Source: Schizochytrium sp. TIO01 (Eukaryota; Sar; Bigyra; Thraustochytrida; Thraustochytriidae). From it: a DNA stretch of 64,000 nt. Made by a program: the position numbers and the translations under genes. Location of the stretch: assembly GCA_004764695.1 (NCBI GenBank), contig SMSO01000034.1, positions 3,976,501-4,040,500 of the forward strand, written 5' to 3'. Numbering within the stretch: the first letter of the stretch is position 1; every line of letters starts with the position of its first letter. Shown piece after piece: positions 39,801 to 47,487 of this stretch. The notes below the pieces were generated by a model. That model had not been told where the DNA came from. It saw only the letters and a program-made list of their open reading frames with translations, and ran no database searches.

Positions 39801-42222
39801 TTATGGGGCAGGAGAACTTGACACAACCAGCGTTGTTGTCCCATCGCCTTTAAATACTGCCAAAAAGCATCGCTCTATTGTTCTTTACGAGCCTCCCGAA
39901 GGGCGGCTGCGAATTAGCTACGAAAGCGCAGCAAGCACACAAACAGTCATGGTTACAACACCTGGCATGCAAGAGCATGTGCTTGTACCAAGTCGTGACA
40001 GGTCACGTGGATGTTTAAGCTTAAATCTTGGTGTTGCAGTTGATGTCGGACCAGGGATGCTTCATCGCACAAACATGATTACAATTGTTCCTCGCTTTAC
40101 ATTTGCAAATTACACAAGTTGCGATCTCTACGTCAGACTTCATTCAACTCATGGAATAAGCAACGAGCCCATCAAAATCTCGCCCGGAGGAAGTATGCCA
40201 TTCTGGGTTTCATCTGCTGAGTCAATTGAACTTAACCCTGGGTTTCAAGTCCGTTTTGGTTCTCAGCGGGTAAGTCCTGTGAGTGACAAGACTGGTCCTC
40301 GAGTTCAGACAACTGAGTGGTCTGGTAGAATCAACGTCCACAAGTTGCTTCGTGAACGTACAGTTATCTCATGCCGATTGAAGCGTGGTTCATTCTTTGA
40401 GATCTACCAGCTTGAAGTTCACGTGGGTGATAGCGCAGGTTCAATTGTTGTGGATCTTTCGGAGCATGGCCTTGAGGAGCTTCGCAACACAGACACAAAT
40501 ACTACGGTTCGGGCATCAGAAACTAAACGCAAAAGCTTTTTTAGTCGGTTCTCACGAATAAAGTTCTTTCTCTCTGTATCTGCAGTACAAATACATTTAC
40601 AGAGAGATCAGACTGAGCTAAGTGTGTTCTATAGAGGACAAGAACAGTCTCGGAAAGAACGGAACGAGCGCATTGCGAAGCGCACCGGCATTCGTACGCA
40701 GCGTCACACAGCTCGTCGCCCTGAAGCAATCACAACTCTTTCGTTGCAGGTTTTTAAGATTGTCTACCTCACAGACCAGATTACAGACAAATTTTCGATC
40801 CGTTGCGGGTCTTTAGTGGTTGTCGATCAGACTAGCGAGCCCCTGTTCCCAGAGGTACTTTCTGGGTCAGGAACTGGATCTTCCGCGACCCTTGCCAATG
40901 CAGATGATGGCAAGGGATCATTCTTTCATTTGCGCCTCTTTAACAAGAGGACGAATATTCCGGGTTACACTGAACTTGATTTAGTGGAAGTGAATATAGC
41001 TCCTTTGGATCTCAAACTAGCTGAGACCTTTCTGCTAGAGCTTCTTGACCTAAAGACAAGCGTTTTGCACGCGAATAAGCTTGAGTCTCAAAAAAATACA
41101 GAGTCAGGCGTTGAATCTGTACGGGCTGTATTTATGTGGGAGGATTTGGGCCAGGTTTCGCGAGCAGCTCGTCGCTGGGCGCGTCGGCGTGCTGAAAAAG
41201 CAGGTGTCCCCTGGTACGGTTCTGCAGCTGAGCTTGATGACAACTTCGATGCTATGGTTCTCAGCGGTCGTTCAAGTGTCAGTACTGGAGGAAATGGTAG
41301 CGCTCTTGGTCTTAACTCGATTAAAATTAATCGAGTGTTGATTTCAAAGGTTGAAATTCGTCTTAGTTACCAGCAACATCATGACAAGCTACAGTCCGCG
41401 GCTTTATATGATCTAGGTGGAGGTCTTCTGAGTCGCATGCACTTGCGTGTCGATGATGCGCGCATGAGTTTGGATGCTTTCGAAAAGTCTAACTTTATTG
41501 GATCCTCAACGACGTTGTTTGCTTTGATTCAGAATCACTATCAGGATGAGGTTCGCAAATCAATCATGGGGATTTTCTCCGCTGTGAGCCTGCGCTCAGA
41601 TTTTGGCATCGCTGCAACTATTCGAGACCGTCTTTCTCTTACCTCAGCAAAAGTACAATCGGATGAGTTCCCAATGACAACATATCCAAGTAGCGAGGCC
41701 CTTGTACAAGATTACAAACGGAGACTCCGCCCGGACAAATCATGTAACAGCATTGAGAGTTTTGTGACGTTACTGCGAAATTTTGTCTATGATTGGAGGA
41801 ACAACCACCGTTTCTTATACGGCCGTAAAGTCTGCGTTATTGGTATTGTTAATCGTTCCTCAAAGGGTATACGTGTAGATAAACCAAAGGCAAATCGACT
41901 TGCACGCGGGCAAATTCTAGTACCGCACACCGAGATCCCTCCTGTTAATAGCGCTTCGATCCTCGAACCTTGGAAATCTGGTCGGGAGTGGAATGAGAAA
42001 GGCTATACAGCTTGGGTAGTCTCATCAAAGCTGAAGGAATCTGTCATTTTGACAGCAGAGTGCTTAGCATTTAAGTTAAAAGCGAGCGTACCTGGCGAGT
42101 TGGCCATTACTTCGAGTCAAAACTTTAATGTTGCATTTCTATATCGTGATGTGCAGAGTACAAATGCACTTTATGTCATTGCAATTGAAGACCGTCTCCC
42201 TCTATCGTTTCGCAATCATTAA
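30862..42222 (+). CDS. VPS13: VPS13-family bridge-like lipid transfer protein, 3786 aa
   Basis: One uninterrupted 11.4-kb frame from ATG 30862. VPS13 proteins are rod-like bridges carrying phospholipids between organelles at contact sites. The chorein N terminus is clear (residues 1-110, LQDYFGRYIDGINEENLRLAVWAGEIDLEGLELK), followed by the VPS13 extended body with LTPEERAELIDAVNFFE near 600. A PDZ-like segment (about 2154-2245, ending FTLKFLRG) interrupts the body. The SHR-BD/VAB region runs from about 2408 (FLLRNESGLPLRFWNLG) and contains repeated EWSG blocks. It is split by an acidic tract (about 2868-2905) flanked by two LQRTSSSGT copies. An ATG2-C-like helical block lies near 3537-3593 (LIQNHYQDEVRKSIMGIF). 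No C-terminal PH domain is obvious. A poly-Ser stretch near 2003-2014 comes from an AGC repeat. Length is normal for the family. Confidence 0.95.
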   Translation: MAKRILLGVLQDYFGRYIDGINEENLRLAVWAGEIDLEGLELKKEVLDTLRLPLHIHCGHIQKFKVSVPWSKLGSQPVQVHIDGVYLLARLAPEDEDDGEESEDIVGNLGPNNAAGNAGGDDDELEDFEDQDLDEGEDYFEANSEPESSGIDPSITSTKLTTSGSTNLSSPSSKKHARRKKKLPRRIVEKRIRLRWANLLAAGEGSKQGEHRGAENPADQSFWSRLGAKIMDNIQITVTNVHVRLEDMMSIPGHPYAVGLTFEKFATITCDEEGKPVFVERKNKNNGMSNDSTFYKSVQMQSLAMYWDNDKPMIYNKTRSELDFAYLLAKGIWRKEMRATYHEKDPHVDPVLEYRNLHHFLLRPCSPSMVVAKNESSDFTQPRYKMDIDFDDISIVVSRRQYSMALTLQRSLAQNSILSVYREHRPLDSPVEDPAAWWKYAYKCVKIRSAALRLNRQSTGVSDDHDKERDQAKLLRLAQADNGRTNWLEIVHQAKQRELYIRLYKKLVYAEISLSGKGKNTDPTPELDDIRSHLQELEDDLEVQNTLAYRATALAEVSAEQKKGNAAAQQSGASRSKGWLSGWFAEQNARQDEDIVALQASTELTPEERAELIDAVNFFETIQDHHIPDGTVHVLAKSTLRYGSVALADLDYNKILFSSEISGRHTLESRFGNSWKHSFVLKTLTLWDHEAASSGSEAQAQVLAPKYDDSDGKTKGNACVLHAEYQPATYDLDTNEPLSKELYTVRVAAVPFRVVLLPRWTNQFSHFFNARGGYYTMLESAEPLRRNVDLDNDSSIPTRGRRHSSTYAVPPGGGAAHSRGHNSLAQDDDGAPTFDQAFNAEVNWVAEYVERANEATRKLEEEAMQSVTGARLRPDFDVEMNVAAPILLLPVFGLRYGSHRESTQSLIMLDLGHVRVSKHDTPDSAVERNLLRKRGSTDSFGGGYSRESVGTEDSTRDDDFLDAMEQQLEQEDDLDEALGMLGHDVKEEKRQLRESLEDDDDSNSQIEGLVATPPPRTGSVNTVNTDFSQELGKGAWNISIQRIRSSILVLPNGMDWTTALTEAGSGSILSSASQDEVFQLIEEFDINIAMFHMLSLKRSPRVEVQLGVVTTYITPTGLLSLWKLRNQWTTEAWWWLQNSEGIPSETESTATPSAPEGLPKDGRRLSSGLGGGYFIPKTDHRSSLGSSSSGNKKALYGSPHHRQDSDLKNETSRLNAPGGQLAGSSFGIFYSFSSSKIIVNLCADAHPGRSQLRFLACELRGLEIQYVQRSRGSYAHVELRSIDAVDVFAKPNAKEGEEVYFVQSEGEGASGTKSLISIDTRWRNGDSPDASPRLIYTVAKFHKLRIQWNPNTVAALRFLVVKRFKNGLMGQAKLDHRKNIAATAAAAAAQKSLQDAKESRSDQQKDVTGTNEATSSDPTRFVVVIYLSSLTIALRKRGEVLAEASMTRASVKMSRSSEVVRAQGELGNVLVQGRGHELFSVASKNEALVKFSLMSKPRLDESEMSIQINSSRYVHQHRIFLEIVDYTNEGVFETIFGESRSIVDNAGDVLRSAIRNNQPASKQKSSKHTFEVDMKTFEIMFPVTPAPQEARFLAMSCANLQAFTKKAESFHGKATQVRMTGFRVYTHEAPLLDNPVDFALDVVLSKEEGMQVNGKISDMTMNLAVNQYWLIQNMLSNNIMQDPNIPPAMNEDQQFGASVTASSSEDEESYPMLDLPSPVETEQPELVAYPYDDPDNKGLVFHINIVFGRVSLLLTQELPSNGGSPESIAEFSMENFSGLVFRNEPTGYTTIEVRVASMDCIDQRPISQANWFRHLIMSNPRGSLEPMDQRPHPTALGSTPVNPDLAFFFRYIHSERKVRLDLVNFRSVFMKDLLGDVVRFWTSTDPNKDNDELINMYKKPNVPVASPRDTEYERSTCHEDDLVVDWQGEFNLVDPCLCFVPDFTDPSSRMIVVRSNISFGWKASGDSDRCQFSHWHGCLNNVEAYVATASNPDDHVRDEGSLSSSSSSSSSSSSESITSSVQGSSGDLRRYSFGHEGILQQLLEPTDLNWSYEYEEVAPRSKVHSRRVHLMCGQLEIYMSMNDLALIGAIASNLRHYGEHASEETDLVERTKEASKARLVRLVEGLRAQDSSKTLCSEDDIDDAPSSSRSFTEISYKIDEDYIEFVVPKETIDIGVLLFQDRGFLRVENMYNSGIDGGPSICHEFGVEVGDYLLEMNSTFVCNESPEIMQERLISAKPPFTLKFLRGTSQKPAILQDSLNVGTQKVIFNLIDDLDSGDMPLSNLVLTKIDMFLNGSSDGNYLCGSQMEMTGAHFFDLRAGSWGVLLDPGFINITCTYYSSGELEVSIDIPEPISCNLSDTFLRVISNSIARAGEAAKAEGRSLRPTVSPGALNRKLKKVYAKSPQGRAVDQDLNKAFLLRNESGLPLRFWNLGDDPGTTAVYVSSDTDEVTLGFPHHSGTGHGTIRGFCQYKSLCIAFLYPKDLARDGSIAAASTGSSELEQVWETLEGVVINKIGDGVARLVARKSRRSFSPNGLRIKWSVQIDDETRKLKLVVSSLLQVCNHLDYSVRVLANCPTWSAARTLPWKLEPGESRMLPALFGDATEIRVQPMLPEHLEENASHAYEWSGPIHATLASQGNTAYTELECSLSNGKTRYLCASVEPDEDGVTTVFALYPQVRFRNLLPQDIMFQEYIPEVDPEMPIGAGFINSGEEVQLHSLTSSSFTSGILSKIALKLEASDWTTEFPLRANRTRRRGASMYRRHGAKRFRKISFLTARQQPRQGTAKQARPITMQVRGAPPLPPRPPELLMASAATSQSQLSTAGGIAAPPPLVSSIKVKSSGLQRTSSSGTQEDNISTVGSISSNRTLTEGDDWEEDFEDEVNLEEDIDEFGIDEEDDFADDEAHDQASGKGRHLQRTSSSGTVEGDITPMHQNTVVFQGLAGNGECRVKLVCEEAEAGGLLAVLYADYWIVNHTGLELHYGAGELDTTSVVVPSPLNTAKKHRSIVLYEPPEGRLRISYESAASTQTVMVTTPGMQEHVLVPSRDRSRGCLSLNLGVAVDVGPGMLHRTNMITIVPRFTFANYTSCDLYVRLHSTHGISNEPIKISPGGSMPFWVSSAESIELNPGFQVRFGSQRVSPVSDKTGPRVQTTEWSGRINVHKLLRERTVISCRLKRGSFFEIYQLEVHVGDSAGSIVVDLSEHGLEELRNTDTNTTVRASETKRKSFFSRFSRIKFFLSVSAVQIHLQRDQTELSVFYRGQEQSRKERNERIAKRTGIRTQRHTARRPEAITTLSLQVFKIVYLTDQITDKFSIRCGSLVVVDQTSEPLFPEVLSGSGTGSSATLANADDGKGSFFHLRLFNKRTNIPGYTELDLVEVNIAPLDLKLAETFLLELLDLKTSVLHANKLESQKNTESGVESVRAVFMWEDLGQVSRAARRWARRRAEKAGVPWYGSAAELDDNFDAMVLSGRSSVSTGGNGSALGLNSIKINRVLISKVEIRLSYQQHHDKLQSAALYDLGGGLLSRMHLRVDDARMSLDAFEKSNFIGSSTTLFALIQNHYQDEVRKSIMGIFSAVSLRSDFGIAATIRDRLSLTSAKVQSDEFPMTTYPSSEALVQDYKRRLRPDKSCNSIESFVTLLRNFVYDWRNNHRFLYGRKVCVIGIVNRSSKGIRVDKPKANRLARGQILVPHTEIPPVNSASILEPWKSGREWNEKGYTAWVVSSKLKESVILTAECLAFKLKASVPGELAITSSQNFNVAFLYRDVQSTNALYVIAIEDRLPLSFRNH
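36868..36903. repeat. AGT/AGC trinucleotide repeat inside VPS13
   Basis: Twelve serine codons in a row (AGT then AGC) in the VPS13 frame. It keeps the frame and encodes a flexible poly-Ser loop. It may be length-polymorphic. Confidence 0.95.
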
Positions 42223-42464
42223 GCCTATTAGCCGATTTTTTCTTCCCCTTACAAATATAGCTTTTGTAAGCATTTGCGTTCAAAGAATTACGATCAAATG
42301 AGCCAATCTTGCTCCAAGCCTTAAGAGCCTTGGAATTGGAATTCAAAATATTTAAGAACAAAACAACAACCATATTTTAAAAAAAATCTAAAAACAATTA
42401 CAACAATCTGCATTTATTCAAACTAAGGGCAGTAACTCAATATACTCTTTCACAGGGTGCATTT

Positions 42465-44375
42465 TTACCGCCCTATTCCTAACATTGTTCGTGTGCGTAG
42501 GAAACGCACATTAGTTGTATCACCATCCCGCTCTATGGTAACTCCTTCACTACGCTTACTCTGTTGGATGGTATCTGTCATATCAGCGCCCGTTAAACTC
42601 GAAATAAATCCCGAGGCTTGGGAATTCGATCGTGAGAACATTCGCACATTGCGATTCGAATTCCATCGTGACAAACTCGAGACTGTTCCAGGAGAGTTGA
42701 GCCCTGGCAAAATAGAGCTATCAGCTCCTGGCTTAAAGTTACGCTGTTTTCGTTTTTTCTTCGCCAACTTTTCCAACGCAGATCGGAAGCGTTCTTGCTG
42801 CTTTGGAGTGTAGTTGATCGCACATACAGTCTGGCTACTAACGCATTCTTCTGGGCCTTTATTAACTTCACTTCTAGCACGATCAATGCACTGATGCAAG
42901 TAAACACGTGCACGAAGACGTTCACGAAGCCGATTTTTACTTGACTGCGTACTTCCATCTGGACCCAAGGTTGTTGCCGATTCGGTTGCGGAACTTGTTC
43001 CAAGTCCACGTTGGCCATGAGCTAGCCCTCGACCAATACTGAATTGACTGTTATCTCTCTTTCGTAAACGGAAACGCATTGACGAGGAATTCAAAATTTG
43101 CTCAGACGATTCTGTGTGAACCTCATTTTGTGTACTTCCAGGATTAGTTGAATTTGTTTGCGCTGGTTCTTGCTGACCTTGTGTAAAGCTCTGGCTGGAT
43201 GTGAGCTGGTTTTGATGACTACTAAAAGGTTCTGTTGGGCTATTAGGAACTGAGTGAAATGCCGCTGGCTCTGGCGTACTAATATTTGCTCCTTTGGCAG
43301 TAGAAAGAGCATTTTCTGTTTGCTGCTTGCCTGAGCCAGCGACTGACTGATCATGTTTAGCTTTTGCTGGTCCTGCAGATATGGATCTGTCGTCATCGCT
43401 GTCGCTAGAACCATTTTCACTGGAATCATCTTCAAGGTCGGGTTCTTCATGAATGTGCTCATTCAAAGGAAACCGTAAACTTTCCAAGAGATATGGCTGA
43501 AAATCAGGTTCAATCTCTCTGACTTCTTGGGTTTGAAAAGCCACTTTTGGTTCAAGAGTCTTGCGATTCAACAGCTCAATAGCTTCGCTCGTGGATACGG
43601 AAATTTTGCTTGGGTCTGTCTGAAGGTTTGCTATCTCTTCATTCTCAGGGTCTTTTCCGAATCGAAATGAGCCCGATGAGGCATTTTCCTGGTCTGAAGT
43701 ATTGCTATTAAAACTAGAATACATCGAGGACGGAACACTTGCTTGTGGCGCCATAGCAAATCGTATACGACTTGAGTCTGCGCCACCTTTTGGATAGGAC
43801 GCCATATTTGGTGATGCGGAACTTTCTGTGGAAGCGTTGCTCCCAATGGCTCGCCCTCTTCCTCCACTACCCATGTTTAGAGACTCACCAAAACGTCCAG
43901 CACCAGTGGCTTCTTTTCGTGATGATGGAGGCGCTATGAAATTGTGAGAAGTTGGTGAGTTAGTTGGGGGCGATGGTTCATAGTCAAAGTGGGGAGACAC
44001 TATACCCAAATCCGCAATCGCATCAACAATACTCGTTCGACGGGCGCCTCGAGCAGGGCGATCGTCAATCCGAAAGCTGGTTGGTGTGGATGGTGACTTT
44101 TCTGCTTTCATATGCTTGCGAGTGAACTTGGCGCGTACAATTGCGCCAACTTTGCTTGAGAGGCTTACTTTTTCCGGTGGTCTTGGTATCGGCTGATAAC
44201 CTCTGCGCATTGGCTCAAAAGTCAATTCGTTAAACTGAAGTCTCATAGAACCTAGCATGGAGTTGTTGAATTGGCCGGAACCATGGGTTTCACTGTGCGA
44301 TGAGGTTAGCTCGTCATTCTGCTGGGTAAATGAACCTGATTGGGTAGCGTCTTTTTTGGTGATGATAGATGACAT
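42465..44375 (-). CDS. Disordered Ser-rich protein, 636 aa, not recognised
   Basis: Intact single-exon frame from ATG 44375, ending 242 bp from the convergent VPS13 stop. The protein is low in hydrophobics and rich in Ser, Asn, Gln and Pro with many SP/TP sites, so it is probably intrinsically disordered and a phosphorylation target. Landmarks are a basic patch (about 75-92, SSKVGAIVRAKFTRKHMK), an acidic run (about 315-330, EEPDLEDDSSENGSSDSDDD), a short helical basic segment (about 482-500, KNRLRERLRARVYLHQCI) and a second helix with a nuclear-signal-like KKKRKQR (about 545-552). No enzyme or membrane signature is visible. The clean open frame over 1.9 kb with no repeats argues that it is real. 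Confidence 0.8.
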   Translation of the reverse strand: MSSIITKKDATQSGSFTQQNDELTSSHSETHGSGQFNNSMLGSMRLQFNELTFEPMRRGYQPIPRPPEKVSLSSKVGAIVRAKFTRKHMKAEKSPSTPTSFRIDDRPARGARRTSIVDAIADLGIVSPHFDYEPSPPTNSPTSHNFIAPPSSRKEATGAGRFGESLNMGSGGRGRAIGSNASTESSASPNMASYPKGGADSSRIRFAMAPQASVPSSMYSSFNSNTSDQENASSGSFRFGKDPENEEIANLQTDPSKISVSTSEAIELLNRKTLEPKVAFQTQEVREIEPDFQPYLLESLRFPLNEHIHEEPDLEDDSSENGSSDSDDDRSISAGPAKAKHDQSVAGSGKQQTENALSTAKGANISTPEPAAFHSVPNSPTEPFSSHQNQLTSSQSFTQGQQEPAQTNSTNPGSTQNEVHTESSEQILNSSSMRFRLRKRDNSQFSIGRGLAHGQRGLGTSSATESATTLGPDGSTQSSKNRLRERLRARVYLHQCIDRARSEVNKGPEECVSSQTVCAINYTPKQQERFRSALEKLAKKKRKQRNFKPGADSSILPGLNSPGTVSSLSRWNSNRNVRMFSRSNSQASGFISSLTGADMTDTIQQSKRSEGVTIERDGDTTNVRFLRTRTMLGIGR

Positions 44376-45504
44376 TTTTACACCCTCTTGGTGAGTAAAG
44401 GCAAATTGTTTTGTCCAAGAGCAGAGGTTGCTCTGTAAGAATTATTAGATGCTTTTTCGTGAAAAATCTAGCGCGTGACAAAATTGGGTGGAACCTATCA
44501 GGACACAACACCCAATTGACAACGTCGCTTGAGATTATGCGAGCGGAGCCCACAACTCTGATGCCCCTTCAGAACAAAACCAGCCTCGTTCCCGCGACAC
44601 GCGGGGTATCTACTTCTTTTCGCACCGAGGCGTTGTTTCTTCTGAGTCCTAATCGTGAAAGACCTGTTGCAAACCTGCTTCCATGCTCTCCGTGCAGCGA
44701 GCGACAGAAATGGTGTCAGCGAGAGTTATTAATTTTCCCTTATACAATCTGATCAGAAGTTCCACAAGCTCTTATAGTCACCATGCGTGCGTTCGCGAGC
44801 CCTACTCCGCGCCGTCCAATTAAGTTGCAAGTGAGACCTACCACATTTATTCATGCCATCGTGATAGTAGTAATACCTTATATCTCCGAAAAAAATTATC
44901 ATGACTTATTTATAATAAAACGTGGAGGGGAACCCGAAACGGTGTGTACTGGAGGTGTGTACGTTTGTAGTCGCGCGGGCTGGGAACGATACTGGGGCTT
45001 CAGGCGAGGGGGTTTCGCACTAGAATGATATCTAGTAAGGGAAATTAAATAATGAATCTAGAAAAAAAATGCTGAGATTGTGATGGAATAATGGTAAACT
45101 GGATGCTTGTCTGTATCTTATATCATTTCAGGCAAAGACGATCAGTAACAGCGTTGATGGAAAACGGAGTCCGACACGTTTTAGCACAGCGGCCAATTAA
45201 AAGTAGCGTAGCATCGATAGCTCCGACAACACCAGGACGCTGGTAAGCTCAAAAACCATTGCACTTGCAACATAGATATTTTCCGTTTGAAGTAGACGAA
45301 TACCTTATCGAGCACGAAACTTTCGAGACTATCTATATGACATCGCTGAAATAGTTGCGTCATCTAGAATCTTAATCTGATCTTCAGCCAAGTTTGAGGG
45401 GTAGTGCATGCCATTGCAAGGAGATACGCTACAGTAAACTTCACACATTGGCTCTCTGTATGAGGCGGGTACGAAGAAGGAGCTGCAAAGATCAGAACTA
45501 GACA
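44376..45504. other. Divergent intergenic region, no gene called
   Basis: This lies between two genes transcribed away from each other and should hold both promoters. An 81-codon ATG frame at 44783-45028 and a 113-codon frame at 44411-44752 have no family resemblance. Confidence 0.5.
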
Positions 45505-46632
45505 ATGTTTATTCATGCAATAAGAACCGGTTCTCCCGCTTCACAGCTCGGGCTTGGTGTGGAGAGGCACAAAGCCAGAAAAAGATCTTCGGTAGGAAAA
45601 CGGGGTTCCTTTCAGATGCCAAAGACAAACAAGAATAATGATTTCGTGTCAAGTGTTCTTGAAGAGAGTGTAAGAACAGAAATGGCTGAACGCGATGCAA
45701 AGATGAGGGTTCATCAAGAAAGAGTGCATACATTGCATCGAGTGTCTACCCTTTACAATGTTAACCGCAAAGATACCAAGATACTGCACCAAATGCGTGG
45801 TGTAACACGTAGTAAGACGGTAAGCGATTTTGATGGTTGGGAAATAGACAGTGCTCTTCGACCTCAAACAGCAAAACCTCGTAAAGTCAAAGAAAAAGTA
45901 GCAACAAAATCTAAGCAAAGTAAAGAACCTTCTGGCTGGCGTCTAGGCGGGTGGCGGCACCCATCAGACTTTAATCGTGAGAGCAACAAGACGAGAGTGC
46001 AGCAATTAAGGCCACAGTCTGCATGCGAGCGTCGCCCTTCTAGAGCTGTGCAAACCCGTCGAGATTCGCAGCGTTCTGCTTATAAGACTGCATCTGCCAA
46101 GCTAGCGTCGAAAGATGACGAAGCTTGTCACTATTGCGAGAAGTATCGCCGCCCAAAATCCGCTGGGGAGCGGCGTGTCATCGTCGCCGGGGAAATAAGA
46201 AAAACACCAGCACAGGAAGTTCATGAACTTATGGATATGACCATCCTAGCACCAAGCGAGCTTTCACCTGATGAAATTCTCGATCGCTTAGATGCACCAC
46301 GAAAGGATCGTGAACGTCGCCTTGCTATGCAAGAGCAGGTTGCCGAAGCATTTCGACATTTACCACGCCTTCGGAGTATTTCAAGTGCCAAAATTCGACG
46401 ACATTTAGAAAGTGCCGGCTCGGAGAATGGAGAAATCGATCGAGGCAATTTTATTACTGCTGTGCGAGGAAGTGGGCTGACAAATCAGGTAAACCTTGCG
46501 TCTCGTGCATTTTCATCGTTTGACCTTGATGCAGATAACCAAATTCAGATTGATGATTTTGTTCAATTCTATGCAAATATTCGTCGAAGCGCTGTACAAC
46601 AATATACGAGTTTCGTGTTTGAAAGGGAATAG
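45505..46632 (+). CDS. EF-hand protein with RP(Q/K)(S/T)A repeats, 375 aa
   Basis: Intact frame from ATG 45505. The C terminus carries an EF-hand pair: a degenerate first hand (about 303-330, SSAKIRRHLESAGSENGEIDRGNFI) and a canonical second loop DLDADNQIQIDD (340-351) with acidic residues at positions 1, 3, 5 and 12, so Ca2+ binding is likely. The N-terminal 280 residues are basic and mostly disordered. They contain three copies of an RP-(Q/K)-(S/T)-A motif followed by basic residues (119-123, 169-173, 216-220). Such RPxSA motifs are common in flagellar and microtubule-associated proteins of protists, so an axonemal or cytoskeletal role is a reasonable inference only. One CxxC pair (208-211) precedes the third copy. 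I do not recognise a named family. Confidence 0.85.
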   Translation: MFIHAIRTGSPASQLGLGVERHKARKRSSVGKRGSFQMPKTNKNNDFVSSVLEESVRTEMAERDAKMRVHQERVHTLHRVSTLYNVNRKDTKILHQMRGVTRSKTVSDFDGWEIDSALRPQTAKPRKVKEKVATKSKQSKEPSGWRLGGWRHPSDFNRESNKTRVQQLRPQSACERRPSRAVQTRRDSQRSAYKTASAKLASKDDEACHYCEKYRRPKSAGERRVIVAGEIRKTPAQEVHELMDMTILAPSELSPDEILDRLDAPRKDRERRLAMQEQVAEAFRHLPRLRSISSAKIRRHLESAGSENGEIDRGNFITAVRGSGLTNQVNLASRAFSSFDLDADNQIQIDDFVQFYANIRRSAVQQYTSFVFERE

Positions 46633-47487
46633 TATGTCCATGGAAAAGCAAGGAGGCATCAAAGTATCGCTGCTTATTTTAATTTATTATTTTATTTCTC
46701 CTGTTAAGTTTCTACCTTCTGGCACACTGCCCTTCTTGGTTCAAGGTTGTGTTATAGATTTTTTGACTGCTCAACCTGTTATCATGTCATGTCATCATTC
46801 CAACTATTTCATTTTTGATTATTCTTATTATAATAATTATTATTGTGTTAAAGAAAAAGAAAAAACTAGAAATAGAGCGTGTAATCGGTATTTTTCTCTG
46901 GAGCTAGGAATTTCCAAAAAAACCACAACTCTTTAATCTAGCTAGCTCAACAGAGGCGATGTGACTAGAAGAGTAAAATTGACATATCTTCTGTGCTCGG
47001 CAATACAGGAAAAGAGACGTAGAATGCTGCCGCTTTCTCGAACTCCAGCTATAAAAACACATTACCTTTTTCTTTGTAAACAATGAACGATCAGTTCGTT
47101 CACAGTTCGTATCCTAGGCTCAGTATTGTAAAGTTTTACTCACTAATTTTTTAAATTAAAACTATGTGCTGATGGCTTCATAGAAAGATACCCAATGCTA
47201 GGTATCTATGCACTACCAAACAAGTTGTTCTACAATCACAAATCGTGTATGTTACCTACTAGATATACATATCATCTGCCTACCTAAAAAAAGAATAAAG
47301 GAGAGCAAGGTAGTTAGGTGCAGAACCCTTTTTCAAAATCTTGTTTGGGTCCTTTGCGTGTTTAATTACAATTCCATCCGACACCTCATTGCAGCTTATT
47401 GAGGATACAGTCAAAGACCCGATTGATGGGCGTGCTGCTGACTAGTCGGTAGTCGTAGCTTGCGCGTGCAACAAGGCCTGGTAGGGT
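46633..47487. other. Intergenic, no gene seen
   Basis: AT-rich DNA (46830-46870 and 47140-47200 especially) between two plus-strand genes. No conserved protein or RNA is visible. It should carry the poly(A) site of the EF-hand gene and the promoter of the coiled-coil gene. Confidence 0.55.

Noticed and set aside
44783-45028. 81-codon ATG frame between the disordered and EF-hand genes
   Set aside because: It ends in low-complexity Gly/Arg sequence, has no homologue I recognise, and lies in a divergent promoter region.
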